From positions 186,001-250,000 of the forward strand of contig NZ_JIAI01000004.1 in NCBI RefSeq assembly GCF_000620785.1: 64,000 nt of DNA, in the 5' to 3' direction. The notes beneath the pieces are model-generated. The model was not told the origin of the DNA, made no database searches, and saw only the letters and a list, made by a program, of their open reading frames with translations. The DNA comes from Actinospineispora acaciae DSM 45401. Its GTDB lineage: Bacteria > Actinomycetota > Actinomycetes > Mycobacteriales > Pseudonocardiaceae. Below are positions 16,011-24,253 of the stretch, in pieces. The translations under genes were made by a program, and so were the position numbers. The first letter of the stretch is position 1. Each line of letters starts with the position of its first letter.

Positions 16011-17142
16011 ATGCGTGGGTGAACGCTGGTATCTGTACCTGAGCCATTTCTGGCACTCGGGCTGGACGGTGATGGACGTGACCGACGCCGAGTCGCCGGA
16101 GCTCATACGCTTCGTCGAGGGCCCGACCAACACGCTGACGTCCCAGGTCCAGGTGGCGGACGGGCTGATGGTGACGTCGCTGGAGAAGCCGTTCGCGGAA
16201 ATCTACGGCGCGGATACCGACAGGTTCGAGGAAGGCGTTCTCGCCTTCGACGTCGCCACCGACCCGGCTAGCCCCGTCCCGGTCGGCAGGTACAGCACCG
16301 GCGGCGTCGGCACCCACCGGAATTTCTGGGCCGGCGGACGGTACGCATATCTCGCGGCCCAGCCGGACGGCTTTGACGGGAACATGCTGGTGGTCCTGGA
16401 CCTGGCGGATCCTCGCAATCCGGTGGAGGCGGCGCGCTGGTGGTGGCCCGGCCAGGCGGCGGACGACGACGACGAGCCCAGCCCATACGACCATTACATG
16501 CACGGTCCGGCCTATGTACACGGACAGCGGGCGTATGTCAGCTACGGTCGGGTCGGGGCGGTGATCCTGGATGTTACGGATCCGGCCGAACCCGCACTGG
16601 TGAGCCGAGTGGACTTCGGCGACCTCGGTAGCGTGCTGGGTTGCCACTCGGCCGTGCCGATCCCGGATCGGGACCTGTTGATAGTCAACAGCGAGGCGAT
16701 CAAGGAAGGGTACGACGAGCCGTTGAACTACGCGTTCATCGTGGACATTGCGGATGAACACCGTCCTCGGATCATTGGCCAACTGCCGATTCCAACTCCG
16801 GAAGAACGCACCGGATTCCGGAACTACCAGGAGAAGGGCGGGCGCTTCGGCCCGCACAACCAGGCGCACCATCAGGGGCATTCGGTGTTCAGGGTCATGG
16901 ACGACCACGTCCTGATGACGTACTTCAATGCCGGGCTGCGGCTCTACGACATTCGTGACCCGTACAATCCGGTGGAAAGCGGCTACTTCGTCCCGACCGA
17001 CCCGCCGAAAAGGCTCGGGCCGCTTCCCTCGGGGCGGCTGGTCAACCAGTCCGAGGACGTGATCGTCGATGCTCGCGGCTACGTGTACAGCACCGACAAG
17101 AACCAGGGCCTGTTCGTCCTCCGGTTCGACGACCTGACATGA
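16006..17142 (+). CDS. LVIVD-repeat protein, N-terminally truncated by fusion to the MFS remnant
   Basis: About 375 residues with repeated LVIVD-type beta-propeller motifs: GWTVMDVTDAESPELIRFVE, NMLVVLDLADPRNPVEAARW, GAVILDVTDPAEPALVSRVD, YAFIVDIADEHRPRIIGQLP and GLRLYDIRDPYNPVESGYF. Family members are found beside carriers and ring-modifying genes, but their function is unproven. The expected N-terminal segment before ERWYLYLSHFWHSGW is missing, and the frame is open upstream into MFS sequence. Translation could still begin at the ATG at 16006. The following cupin gene overlaps its stop (ATGA). GC is somewhat lower than in the flanking enzymes. Confidence 0.75.
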   Translation: MQCVGERWYLYLSHFWHSGWTVMDVTDAESPELIRFVEGPTNTLTSQVQVADGLMVTSLEKPFAEIYGADTDRFEEGVLAFDVATDPASPVPVGRYSTGGVGTHRNFWAGGRYAYLAAQPDGFDGNMLVVLDLADPRNPVEAARWWWPGQAADDDDEPSPYDHYMHGPAYVHGQRAYVSYGRVGAVILDVTDPAEPALVSRVDFGDLGSVLGCHSAVPIPDRDLLIVNSEAIKEGYDEPLNYAFIVDIADEHRPRIIGQLPIPTPEERTGFRNYQEKGGRFGPHNQAHHQGHSVFRVMDDHVLMTYFNAGLRLYDIRDPYNPVESGYFVPTDPPKRLGPLPSGRLVNQSEDVIVDARGYVYSTDKNQGLFVLRFDDLT

Positions 17143-17657
17143 CCGACTACAACCCTTTCGACCACACGACACCGCCCGCCGCCTCAGCCAGGCGGATCCG
17201 GCGCGTGGTGACGGGAGTGACCGGCGACGGCAGGTCCACGATCGTCGTCGACGACGTCCCCGCCGGTCGCGCCGGCCACGGGGTTCCCGGCTATGTCGTC
17301 ACCGACCTGTGGCGAGACGCGACAGGTCCGGAGGACACGGTCGGGCCGCCGCCGGGCGGCAGCGTGTTCCGGATCCTGGAGCTGCCGCCGGACAGGGACT
17401 GGCGCTTCGACGGCGACGGGAACGAGGTCATTCCGCCGGCGTTCCACACCACCGACTCGCTGGACTACGCGGTCGTGCTCGACGGAGCAGTCTGGGCACT
17501 GCTCGACGACACCGAGGTCGAGCTGCACGCGGGCGACGTGCTCGTCCAGCGCGGTACCTATCACGCCTGGTCGAACCGCTCGGACCGGCCCTGCCTGCTC
17601 GCGTTCGTCCTCATCGCGGTCGACCCGGGGCGAGCACGATGTCGAAGCGGGCACTAG
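17139..17657 (+). CDS. Cupin domain-containing protein
   Basis: A 172-residue small beta-barrel protein. The cupin core is in the C-terminal half: TTDSLDYAVVLDGAVWALLDDTEVELHAGDVLVQRGTYHAWSNRSD, with metal-ligand candidates His (HTTDSLDY) and Glu (EVELHAGD) and the motif-2 His (GTYHAW). It is coupled to the LVIVD gene by ATGA overlap and overlaps the 3' end of the convergent dioxygenase gene by 47 bp. Such proteins are common in aromatic-degradation clusters, as isomerases, dioxygenases or sensors. No specific role can be assigned. Confidence 0.82.
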   Translation: MTDYNPFDHTTPPAASARRIRRVVTGVTGDGRSTIVVDDVPAGRAGHGVPGYVVTDLWRDATGPEDTVGPPPGGSVFRILELPPDRDWRFDGDGNEVIPPAFHTTDSLDYAVVLDGAVWALLDDTEVELHAGDVLVQRGTYHAWSNRSDRPCLLAFVLIAVDPGRARCRSGH

Positions 17658-18489
17658 CCCAGTCGCGGCCGGCGAGGTCGCGCCCGTCCGGGGTGGCGGA
17701 ACCGGCCGGGTGCTGTGCGAAGTCGACGACCAGGGAGTCCTTGACGCCGAACACCGCGTCCCTGGCCAGGTAGCCGTCCCCGCGCACGAAGATGTGCGTG
17801 ACCAGCGTGCGCAGGCCCGGGGCGCTGACCTTGAAGTGCAGGTGCGAGGCGCGCATCGGCGAGCGGCCGGCCGCGGCGAGCAGCGCGCCCACCGGGCCGT
17901 CGTGCGGGATCGGGTACGGGGTCGGGGTGAGCGCCCAGAACCGGTAGCCGCCCGTCTCGTCGGTGAACAGGTGCCCGCGCGCGGCGGTGCGGTCGTCGTC
18001 GTACTGCACGTCGTAGAGGCCGTCCCCGTCGGCCTCCCACACCTCGATGCGCGCGCCGGGGACAGGGTGGCCGTCCGTGCCCGTGACCGTCCCCTCCACC
18101 CAGCACGGCTGCCCGGCCGCGGCCGCGGAGATGTCGCCGCCGAGCGGGATCTCCGGGGCGCCCTCGACGAAGAACGGCCCGAACACGGTGGCCTCGGTCG
18201 CGTTCGCGTACGCCTCGTTGTTGATCGCGATCGTCTGCATGGAGGCGCCGAGCACGTCGGAGAGCAGGATGAACTCCTGACGTTTGGCGTCGGTGATGCG
18301 GCCGGCCTCGGTGAGGAAGTCGATCGCGGTGCGCCACTCCGCCTCGGTCAGCCGGACCTCGCGCAGGAACGCGTGCAGGTGCCGGGTCAGCGCCCGCATC
18401 AGCTCCGCGAGCCGCGCGTCCCCGGCATGCTCGAAGGAGGCGATGACCTGGTCCACCACCGCCTGTTCACGTGCTGACTGCTCGGTCAT
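17611..18489 (-). CDS. Intradiol ring-cleavage dioxygenase, hydroxyquinol 1,2-dioxygenase-like
   Basis: A 292-residue non-heme Fe(III) dioxygenase. The N-terminal helical dimerisation domain has FLTEAGRITDAKRQEFILLSDVLG, and the catalytic beta-sandwich has FGPFFVEGAPEIPLGG. Iron ligands are recognisable as Tyr (GDGLYDVQY), Tyr (GGYRFWAL) and two His (SHLHFKV). The next gene upstream encodes maleylacetate reductase, with 4-bp overlap, which fits cleavage of hydroxyquinol (1,2,4-trihydroxybenzene) to maleylacetate rather than catechol to muconate. It is the last gene of a five-gene operon. Confidence 0.9.
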   Translation of the reverse strand: MTEQSAREQAVVDQVIASFEHAGDARLAELMRALTRHLHAFLREVRLTEAEWRTAIDFLTEAGRITDAKRQEFILLSDVLGASMQTIAINNEAYANATEATVFGPFFVEGAPEIPLGGDISAAAAGQPCWVEGTVTGTDGHPVPGARIEVWEADGDGLYDVQYDDDRTAARGHLFTDETGGYRFWALTPTPYPIPHDGPVGALLAAAGRSPMRASHLHFKVSAPGLRTLVTHIFVRGDGYLARDAVFGVKDSLVVDFAQHPAGSATPDGRDLAGRDWASARFDIVLAPGRPR

Positions 18490-19556
18490 GTGGTGGTCTC
18501 CTCGTCATGTACGGGGTCGGCGCCGCGCCACGCCGCGTCCAGCAGTCGTCGCAGGCCGGCGGCGGTCACCGGGCGCGGGTTGTGCTTCGGCACCGCCGCC
18601 AGGATCTCCGGGACGGCGTCGTCGATGTCGGCCTCGGCCAACCCGTGGTCGCGCAGCGCCCTCGGCGCGTCGAGGACGGCCCGCAACCGCTGCAGGCCCG
18701 CGAGGGCGGTGTCGGTGCCGAACGCGCCGGCGATGCGTTCCTCGGCGTCCGGCGCGGCCGGGGCGTTGAAGGCCAGCACGTACGGCAGCACCACCGCGTG
18801 GGTCTGGGCGTGCGGGAGCCCATAGCGGCCGCCGAGCACGTGACAGATCTTGTGGTGCAGGCCCGAGCCGGCCGAGGCGAACGCCACCGCCGCCAGGTAC
18901 GCCCCGTACAGCACCTGCTCGCGCCCGGGGAGACCGCCCGGCTCGGCCACCACCCGAGGCAGCCCGGCCGCCAGCGCGCGTATCCCCTCCCCGGCCAGCG
19001 CCCGGTCGATCGGGTCCGCGCGCGGCCCCCACATCGCGTCCACGCAGTGCGCCAGCGCGTTCAGCCCGGACGCGACGCTCATCGCCACCGGCAACGACAG
19101 CGTCAGCGCCGCGTCGTAGACCACCGCGCGCGGCAGCACCCGGTCGTCCACCCCGGTGGTCTTGCGCGCGCCCTCGGTCAGCCCCCACACGTTCGTCGCC
19201 TCCGAGCCGGCGTAGGTGGTCGGCACCGCCACGATCGGCAGCCCGGTGCTCAGCGCGACCGCCTTGGCCAGCCCGGTGGTGGACCCGCCGCCCACGCTGA
19301 CCAGGACGTCAGCGCGGTCCGCCGCCAAGCGTGCCCGCCGTGCCACCTCCACCGGAACGTGCATGGCCACCTCGTCGTGCCGTACCGCCACCGCCACGCC
19401 GGCGGTGACCCGGCGCGCCAGGTCCGCCTCGGCCGGCGCCGCGATCACCATGACCCGCGAGCCGCCCAGCCGCCGCACCGACTCCGCCACCATCGCCCCG
19501 GCCTCACCGGAGGCGAAGCGCACCGCCTGCGGCAGCGTCTCGTGCTCAAACCGCAC
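18486..19556 (-). CDS. Maleylacetate reductase
   Basis: A 356-residue iron-containing-alcohol-dehydrogenase-family enzyme reducing maleylacetate to 3-oxoadipate with NAD(P)H. Typical motifs are the nucleotide loop VSVGGGSTTGLAKAVAL, PTTYAGSEATNVWGLTEG and the metal-site region GLNALAHCVDAMW. GLHHKICHVLGGRYGLPHAQTHAVVLPY carries further His residues and matches characterised maleylacetate reductases closely. It overlaps the dioxygenase gene downstream (4 bp) and the esterase gene upstream (11 bp). With the dioxygenase it completes the hydroxyquinol lower pathway. Confidence 0.92.
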   Translation of the reverse strand: MRFEHETLPQAVRFASGEAGAMVAESVRRLGGSRVMVIAAPAEADLARRVTAGVAVAVRHDEVAMHVPVEVARRARLAADRADVLVSVGGGSTTGLAKAVALSTGLPIVAVPTTYAGSEATNVWGLTEGARKTTGVDDRVLPRAVVYDAALTLSLPVAMSVASGLNALAHCVDAMWGPRADPIDRALAGEGIRALAAGLPRVVAEPGGLPGREQVLYGAYLAAVAFASAGSGLHHKICHVLGGRYGLPHAQTHAVVLPYVLAFNAPAAPDAEERIAGAFGTDTALAGLQRLRAVLDAPRALRDHGLAEADIDDAVPEILAAVPKHNPRPVTAAGLRRLLDAAWRGADPVHDEETTT

Positions 19557-20481
19557 CGAGGACCCCGCCGAACAGCCCGGTCAGCTCGGTCACCGCCGCG
19601 TCCGCCGCCGGGCTGAGCCCCGGCATGCCGAAGAACGGATGGATGAGCCCGGGATAGACCCGCAGCGCGGTGCGCACGCCGGCCTGGAGCAGCCGGGCGG
19701 CGTAGACGATCCCGTCGTCGCGCAGCGGGTCGAAGCCGGCCACCCCGACGACGGCCGGGGCGACGCCGGCCAGGTCGGCCGTCAGCGCCGGGGAGATTCG
19801 GGGGTCGGCGGCCAGCGCGTCGTCGTCGTGGAAGTAGTACCTGCGCACGGTGTCCAGGTCGGAGCGGTTGAGGAAGTAGCCCTCGGCGTTCTCCTCGACC
19901 GATGGGTGGCGCGCGGCGAAGTTGGTCACCGGGGACGCGAGCAGCTGGCCGGCCACCGGGATGCCGGCGTCGCGGGCGGCCAGCGCGGTGACGGCGGCCA
20001 GGTTCGCGCCCGAGCTCTCGCCGGCCAGCCCGATCCGGTTCGGGTCGCCGCCCAGCTCGGCCGCCGAGTCGACGGCCCAGCGCAGCGCGGCCAGCGCGTC
20101 GTCGACCGCGGCGGGGAACGGGTGCTCAGGGGCGAGCCGGTAGTCCACCGACACCACGCACGCGCTCAGCTCGTGCGCCAACCGCCGCGCCACGTCCTGC
20201 ATCAGGTGCGCGCTGCCCAGCGTGAACCCGCCCGGATGGAAGTACAGCACGGTGGCCACCGGGTCGGTCACCGGATGGATGATCTTCCCCCGAAGCCCGT
20301 CCCCGCCGATGACGGCGTCCCGGACGCTTCCGGCCGGGGCGAACTCGGCGGGGTCCCAGCCCGCCTCGATCGCCTCGGCCATCCGCCGGCGGGCCTGCTC
20401 GGGCGTGCCGGCGAAGGTCTCCGGCGCGCCGGCGGCACGCAGCGAGGACAGGAACTCCGCGATCTGAGGGTCCAGCGTCAT
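19546..20481 (-). CDS. Alpha/beta hydrolase (hormone-sensitive-lipase-like esterase)
   Basis: A 311-residue esterase of the HSL family. The oxyanion-hole motif is FHPGGFTLG (HPGG where HGGG is commonest), the nucleophile elbow is GLAGESSGAN, the acidic residue lies in GFDPLRDDG and the His in GLIHPFFG. VVSVDYRLAPEHPFPAAVDD is the standard family segment. It lies inside the hydroxyquinol operon between the amidohydrolase and maleylacetate reductase genes, with overlaps on both sides. It probably releases a phenolic or acid from an ester or lactone intermediate. Confidence 0.9.
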   Translation of the reverse strand: MTLDPQIAEFLSSLRAAGAPETFAGTPEQARRRMAEAIEAGWDPAEFAPAGSVRDAVIGGDGLRGKIIHPVTDPVATVLYFHPGGFTLGSAHLMQDVARRLAHELSACVVSVDYRLAPEHPFPAAVDDALAALRWAVDSAAELGGDPNRIGLAGESSGANLAAVTALAARDAGIPVAGQLLASPVTNFAARHPSVEENAEGYFLNRSDLDTVRRYYFHDDDALAADPRISPALTADLAGVAPAVVGVAGFDPLRDDGIVYAARLLQAGVRTALRVYPGLIHPFFGMPGLSPAADAAVTELTGLFGGVLGAV

Positions 20482-21809
20482 GACAACCTTTCGGTGAGAA
20501 GACGGTCGTGGGATGCGGCGGCGAGCGTGCGCGCGTGGTCCAGCAGGCCACCCACCAGCGCGCCGCCGCGCTTGCGGACCACGCCGCCGACCAGCACGGT
20601 GTCCACGTTGCCCGGGTGGGCGGAGGCGACCAGCGCGGCCACCGGGTCGCTGATCGGGAACAGGTTCGGGTCGTCGGCCCGGACCAGCACCAGGTCGGCG
20701 GCCTTGCCCACGGACAGGCTGCCCACCCGATCGCCCAGCCCGAGCGCGTCGGCGCCGCCCTGGGTGGCCATCGCGAACACCTCGTGCACGCTCAGCGTGC
20801 CGTCGTACCGGGAACGGCCCTCGGCGAGCTGGCCGCGGTGCGCCGCCAGGCCGACCCGCATCTGGGTGAACAGGTCGGCGGCCCCGAACGCCTCGGTGTC
20901 GCTGCTGAGCGCGGTGGTGATCCCGAACGCCCGCAGCCGGTCGATCGGGGTGTGGCCGATGCCGGGCAGCCCCTGCTCGTGCTGCGGCGCGACGGCGACC
21001 GACACCCCCGCGCCGGCCATCATGGCGAACTCCTCGTCGCTGGACTCGCTGCAGTGCACGAACGTCAGGTCCGCGCCCAGCAGCCCGGCGCGATCCAGCC
21101 GGCCGATCGCGCCCATGGCCCCGAACTCCGGCCCGCAGCCCATGTGGATGGAGGTACGGATGCCCAGCTCGCGGGCCATCGCCAGGTCCGCGCGGGTGAC
21201 GTCCATCGTGGACAGCTCGGGGCCGCGCGCGGCCAGCTGCAGCGTCACCAGATCGTCGTCGTCGGCGAGCAGGTCGCGGCGGATCCGGCGCACGTCGTCG
21301 GTGTGCGGCCGGTCGCTGCCCTGGATCCACGCCGCCAGGTCGACCAGCGGCCAGCCGTGGCCGAACACCGCGCGGATGCCGCTGTCGCGCAGCGCGGCGA
21401 CGGCCCGGTCGCTGTGCGCGGGCGAGTTCTGCACGTGCGACCAGTCCATCAGCGTGGTGGTGCCGGCGTCGAGCGCGGCCAGCGCGCCGAGCAGGTTGCC
21501 GGCATAGACGTCCTCGGGGCGGTACCTCGGCCCGAGCCGGCCGAACATCTCCCCGAAGTACGTGGTCAGGTCCATCTCCGTGCACCGGTGGCGCACCGAG
21601 GACTGCCAGGTGTGCTTGTGCGCGTCGACCAGGCCCGGGATCACCACCATGCCCCGCGCGTCGATCACCTCGGCGCCCTCGCGCGGCAGGCCCTGGCCGA
21701 TCCGCGCGATCCGGCCGTCCTCGACCAGCACGTCCGCGCCGCGCACCGTGCCCAGCGCCGGGTCCCCGGTGACCACCCACGCGCCCTCGGCCACCAGGAC
21801 CCGGGTCAT
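20478..21809 (-). CDS. Amidohydrolase (chlorohydrolase/TrzN-AtzA-like, subtype III)
   Basis: A 443-residue metal-dependent hydrolase of the amidohydrolase superfamily. The metal site has GLVDAHKHTWQ (H-x-H), a third His in SIHMGCG, His in FVHCSES and Asp in LSSDTEAFG, the single-metal pattern of deaminases and dehalogenases acting on N-heterocycles. The N-terminal beta-sandwich is VTGDPALGTVRGADVLVEDGRIARIG, and the C-terminal closing strand includes GKAADLVLVRADD. It overlaps both neighbours by 4 bp in the operon. It may hydrolyse an amino, chloro or cyclic amide group from an aromatic precursor. Confidence 0.88.
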   Translation of the reverse strand: MTRVLVAEGAWVVTGDPALGTVRGADVLVEDGRIARIGQGLPREGAEVIDARGMVVIPGLVDAHKHTWQSSVRHRCTEMDLTTYFGEMFGRLGPRYRPEDVYAGNLLGALAALDAGTTTLMDWSHVQNSPAHSDRAVAALRDSGIRAVFGHGWPLVDLAAWIQGSDRPHTDDVRRIRRDLLADDDDLVTLQLAARGPELSTMDVTRADLAMARELGIRTSIHMGCGPEFGAMGAIGRLDRAGLLGADLTFVHCSESSDEEFAMMAGAGVSVAVAPQHEQGLPGIGHTPIDRLRAFGITTALSSDTEAFGAADLFTQMRVGLAAHRGQLAEGRSRYDGTLSVHEVFAMATQGGADALGLGDRVGSLSVGKAADLVLVRADDPNLFPISDPVAALVASAHPGNVDTVLVGGVVRKRGGALVGGLLDHARTLAAASHDRLLTERLS

Positions 21810-23290
21810 CTCCGCTCCCCTTCCAGGGCCGCCCGGTAGGCCGCCGCCACCTGCTCGTCGCTGGGCCGCCCGTCCCAGGCGCGCGCCACATAGGCGTCCG
21901 GACGCACCAGCACGGCAGCCGCCGCCGCGCCGGGCAGCGCGCCCGAGGCCGTCACCGCGGTGATCCGCTCGGGCAGCTCGCGCGGACCCCCGTCCGCCTC
22001 CGCCAGCACAAAACCCGCGCGCCGCGCGGCGACCTCGGTGTAGCTCGCGCCGTGCGGCGAGCCCACCGCGAAGTCGCCGACCCTGACGCCGTCCGAAGGA
22101 TGCGGGTCGCCGTCGCGGTGGTACGAGGTGCCGAACCCGCTGAGCCGGTCCCGCAGGCTCGCGTTGACCTCCGGGATCGGCACCAGCTCCCGCTCGACGA
22201 AGTCCTTGAGCGCCAGCCCGCCCGGCGAGAAGTCGAAGTGCAGCGCGCACTGCGCGGCCACGTCGTCCATCAGCGCCACCAGCACCGGATGCCGCTCGTC
22301 GTGGTAGCTGTCCAGCAGCGCGTCCGGGGCGTGGCCGGCCGCGACCCAGCCCAGCTTCCAGCCCAGGTTGAACGCGTCCTGGATGCAGTAGTTCATCCCG
22401 ATCCCGCTGGCCGGGTAGTGCACCCGGGTCGCCTCACCGGCCAGCAGCACCGGGCCCCGGCGAAACCGCGGCACCATCCGGTGCGCGTCGCCGTAGCGCG
22501 ACAGCCACTTCGCCGAGCGCACCCCGAAGTCCGTACCGAAGATCAACCGCAGCGACTCGCGGACCTCGTCGACGGTCACCGGCTCGGACTTCGGCACCTG
22601 CCTGCGGTGTTCGGCCACGATGATGAACCGGGTGGTCCGCTCGCCGAACGGGTAGCTGAGCACCCAGCCGTGCTCGTTGCGGGCCATCCGCATCGACGCC
22701 CGCCACGGGAACGGCAGGTCGGCGTCCACCGCCACCGCCGTCATCCGCGTCGGCCGCCCCGGGAACGGGATCCCCGCCCCCGCCCGCACCGCGCTGCGCG
22801 CCCCATCGGCCCCGACCAGGTACGACGCGGTCACCTCGACCGACCGGCCCGCGTCGTCGCGCGCGGTGACGACCACGCCGTCGGCGGTCTCGGCGTGCCC
22901 CAGGTAGGACACGCCCCGGCGCAGCTGCGCCCCCTGTTCGGCCGCCCAGTCCGCGAGCAGGTGCTCGGTGGTCGTCTGCGGCAGGATCAGCGCGTAGCCG
23001 AACTTGCTGTCCAGCTCGTCGTAGCGCAGCCCCAGCAGCCCGGCGTACATGTAGCGCGGGACCTCGAAGTCCGGCCGCCACCGCGCCGCCGCCGCCCGGA
23101 ACCGGCCCATCAGTCCCCGGGCGTCGAACAGCTCCAGCACCCGGGGCTGGATCACCCCGGCCCGCGAGTGCGTGTCCCCCGTGCGCCGTTCCAGCACGAC
23201 CACCCGGGCGCCGGAGCGGGCCGCCTCGGCCGCCACCGTCAGCCCGGCCGGGCCGCCACCGACCACCACGACATCGGCGCCGTTCGACAT
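21806..23290 (-). CDS. FAD-dependent aromatic monooxygenase (PheA/TfdB, MhpA-like)
   Basis: A 494-residue flavoprotein hydroxylase, first gene of the hydroxyquinol operon. Motifs are the FAD-binding VVVGGGPAGLTVAAEAARSG, the DG motif YLVGADGARSAVRAGAGIPF and the GD motif PVLLAGEATRVHYPASGIGMNYCIQDAFNLGWKLGWV. A C-terminal thioredoxin-like domain ends with ARAWDGRPSDEQ. In the usual GDAAH segment the sequence reads GEATR, so Asp is Glu. The ATG at 23290 has AGGAGG nearby. The likely reaction is NAD(P)H-dependent ring hydroxylation of a phenol towards hydroxyquinol. It diverges from an IclR gene. Confidence 0.9.
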   Translation of the reverse strand: MSNGADVVVVGGGPAGLTVAAEAARSGARVVVLERRTGDTHSRAGVIQPRVLELFDARGLMGRFRAAAARWRPDFEVPRYMYAGLLGLRYDELDSKFGYALILPQTTTEHLLADWAAEQGAQLRRGVSYLGHAETADGVVVTARDDAGRSVEVTASYLVGADGARSAVRAGAGIPFPGRPTRMTAVAVDADLPFPWRASMRMARNEHGWVLSYPFGERTTRFIIVAEHRRQVPKSEPVTVDEVRESLRLIFGTDFGVRSAKWLSRYGDAHRMVPRFRRGPVLLAGEATRVHYPASGIGMNYCIQDAFNLGWKLGWVAAGHAPDALLDSYHDERHPVLVALMDDVAAQCALHFDFSPGGLALKDFVERELVPIPEVNASLRDRLSGFGTSYHRDGDPHPSDGVRVGDFAVGSPHGASYTEVAARRAGFVLAEADGGPRELPERITAVTASGALPGAAAAAVLVRPDAYVARAWDGRPSDEQVAAAYRAALEGERR

Positions 23291-23320
23291 GGACGTCCTC
23301 CTCACCGGTGAGCGGACAAT

Positions 23321-23337
23321 TGACCGCTGTACGGTCA
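23321..23337. promoter_or_regulatory. IclR-type operator candidate upstream of the hydroxyquinol operon
   Basis: TGACCG, five bases, CGGTCA is a perfect inverted repeat 30 bp upstream of the monooxygenase ATG. A third TTGACCGG half-site follows at 23339. The 6-N5-6 shape equals the palindrome beside the other IclR gene. Confidence 0.55.
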
Positions 23338-23388
23338 CTTGACCGGAAAGGAGCATGCGACCCGGGGGCTGAACTGTCAATAGCCGAA

Positions 23389-23398
23389 CGGACGTCCG
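23389..23398. promoter_or_regulatory. 10-bp palindrome upstream of the IclR gene
   Basis: CGGACGTCCG is a perfect palindrome 48 bp before the IclR start. The core GGACGTCC recurs at the monooxygenase start codon. It may be a secondary regulator site. Confidence 0.3.
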
Positions 23399-23446
23399 AC
23401 CGTAGAGCGGCTAGTCTGTGGGCCGTACGCGGTCGAAGGGAGCCAG

Positions 23447-24253
23447 ATGCCACGCGAAGACGCCGGGCCCGACTTCGTCGAGGCGCTGGCCCGAGGCCTC
23501 GACGTGATCAGGTGCTTCGGCACCCGCCCGGTAGCCATGTCCCTGACCGAGATCGCCACCGCGACCGGCCTGGCCCGCCCCACCGCGCGGCGCATCGTGC
23601 TCACGCTGGAACATCTCGGTTACGCCCGCACCACGCCCCAGGGCGTCGTCCTCACCCCCAGGGTGCTCGAACTGGGAGTGGCCTACACGCTGTCCACCGG
23701 CCTGTGGGACGTGGCCCAGCCCCACCTGCTCGACCTGGTCGCGCGCACCAACCAGGCCGCCTCCATCGCCCAGCTCGACGGCTCGGACATCATCTACGTC
23801 GCCCGCGCCGAGGTCCCGAAGGTCGTCGCGCTGCGTGTCGACGTCGGCACCCGGTTCCCCGCGACCAGCACCGCCCTCGGCAAGGTGCTGCTCGCCGCGC
23901 TGGAGCCCGAGCAGCTGCGCGCCGCCCTGGACACGCCGACGCGCTCCCCCGTCACACCGGACAGGCCCGCCGCACCCGACCGGCTCGACGCCGAGCTCCG
24001 CGAGGCCCGCGCCCTCGGCTGGGCCTCCACCAACGAGGAGATCGCGCCCGGAATCCGGTCCGTCGCCGCCCCGCTGCGCGGCGGCGACGGCCACACCATC
24101 GCCGCGGTGAACATCACCGTGATCGCGGCCGAGGTCAGCTACCAGCGCCTCATCGACGACCTACTGCCGCTGCTGCTGCAGGCCACCAGCGGCATCGGCC
24201 GCGACTACGAGCTCATCCATGCCGCGCCCCAGCGCGTCGCACCATCTCGTTGA
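23447..24253 (+). CDS. IclR family regulator (PcaR/PobR-like)
   Basis: A 268-residue regulator with N-terminal HTH (LTEIATATGLARPTARRIVLTLEHLGYA, about residues 33-60). The IclR effector domain has QLDGSDIIYVARAEVPK, FPATSTALGKVLLAALEPE and ALGWASTNEEIAPGIRSVAAPLRGGDG. The pattern of PcaR/PcaU/PobR proteins that respond to protocatechuate-pathway aromatics is recognisable. It is divergent from the five-gene hydroxyquinol operon with candidate operators between. Its 3' end overlaps the convergent DNA-repair gene by about 40 bp. Confidence 0.92.
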   Translation: MPREDAGPDFVEALARGLDVIRCFGTRPVAMSLTEIATATGLARPTARRIVLTLEHLGYARTTPQGVVLTPRVLELGVAYTLSTGLWDVAQPHLLDLVARTNQAASIAQLDGSDIIYVARAEVPKVVALRVDVGTRFPATSTALGKVLLAALEPEQLRAALDTPTRSPVTPDRPAAPDRLDAELREARALGWASTNEEIAPGIRSVAAPLRGGDGHTIAAVNITVIAAEVSYQRLIDDLLPLLLQATSGIGRDYELIHAAPQRVAPSR

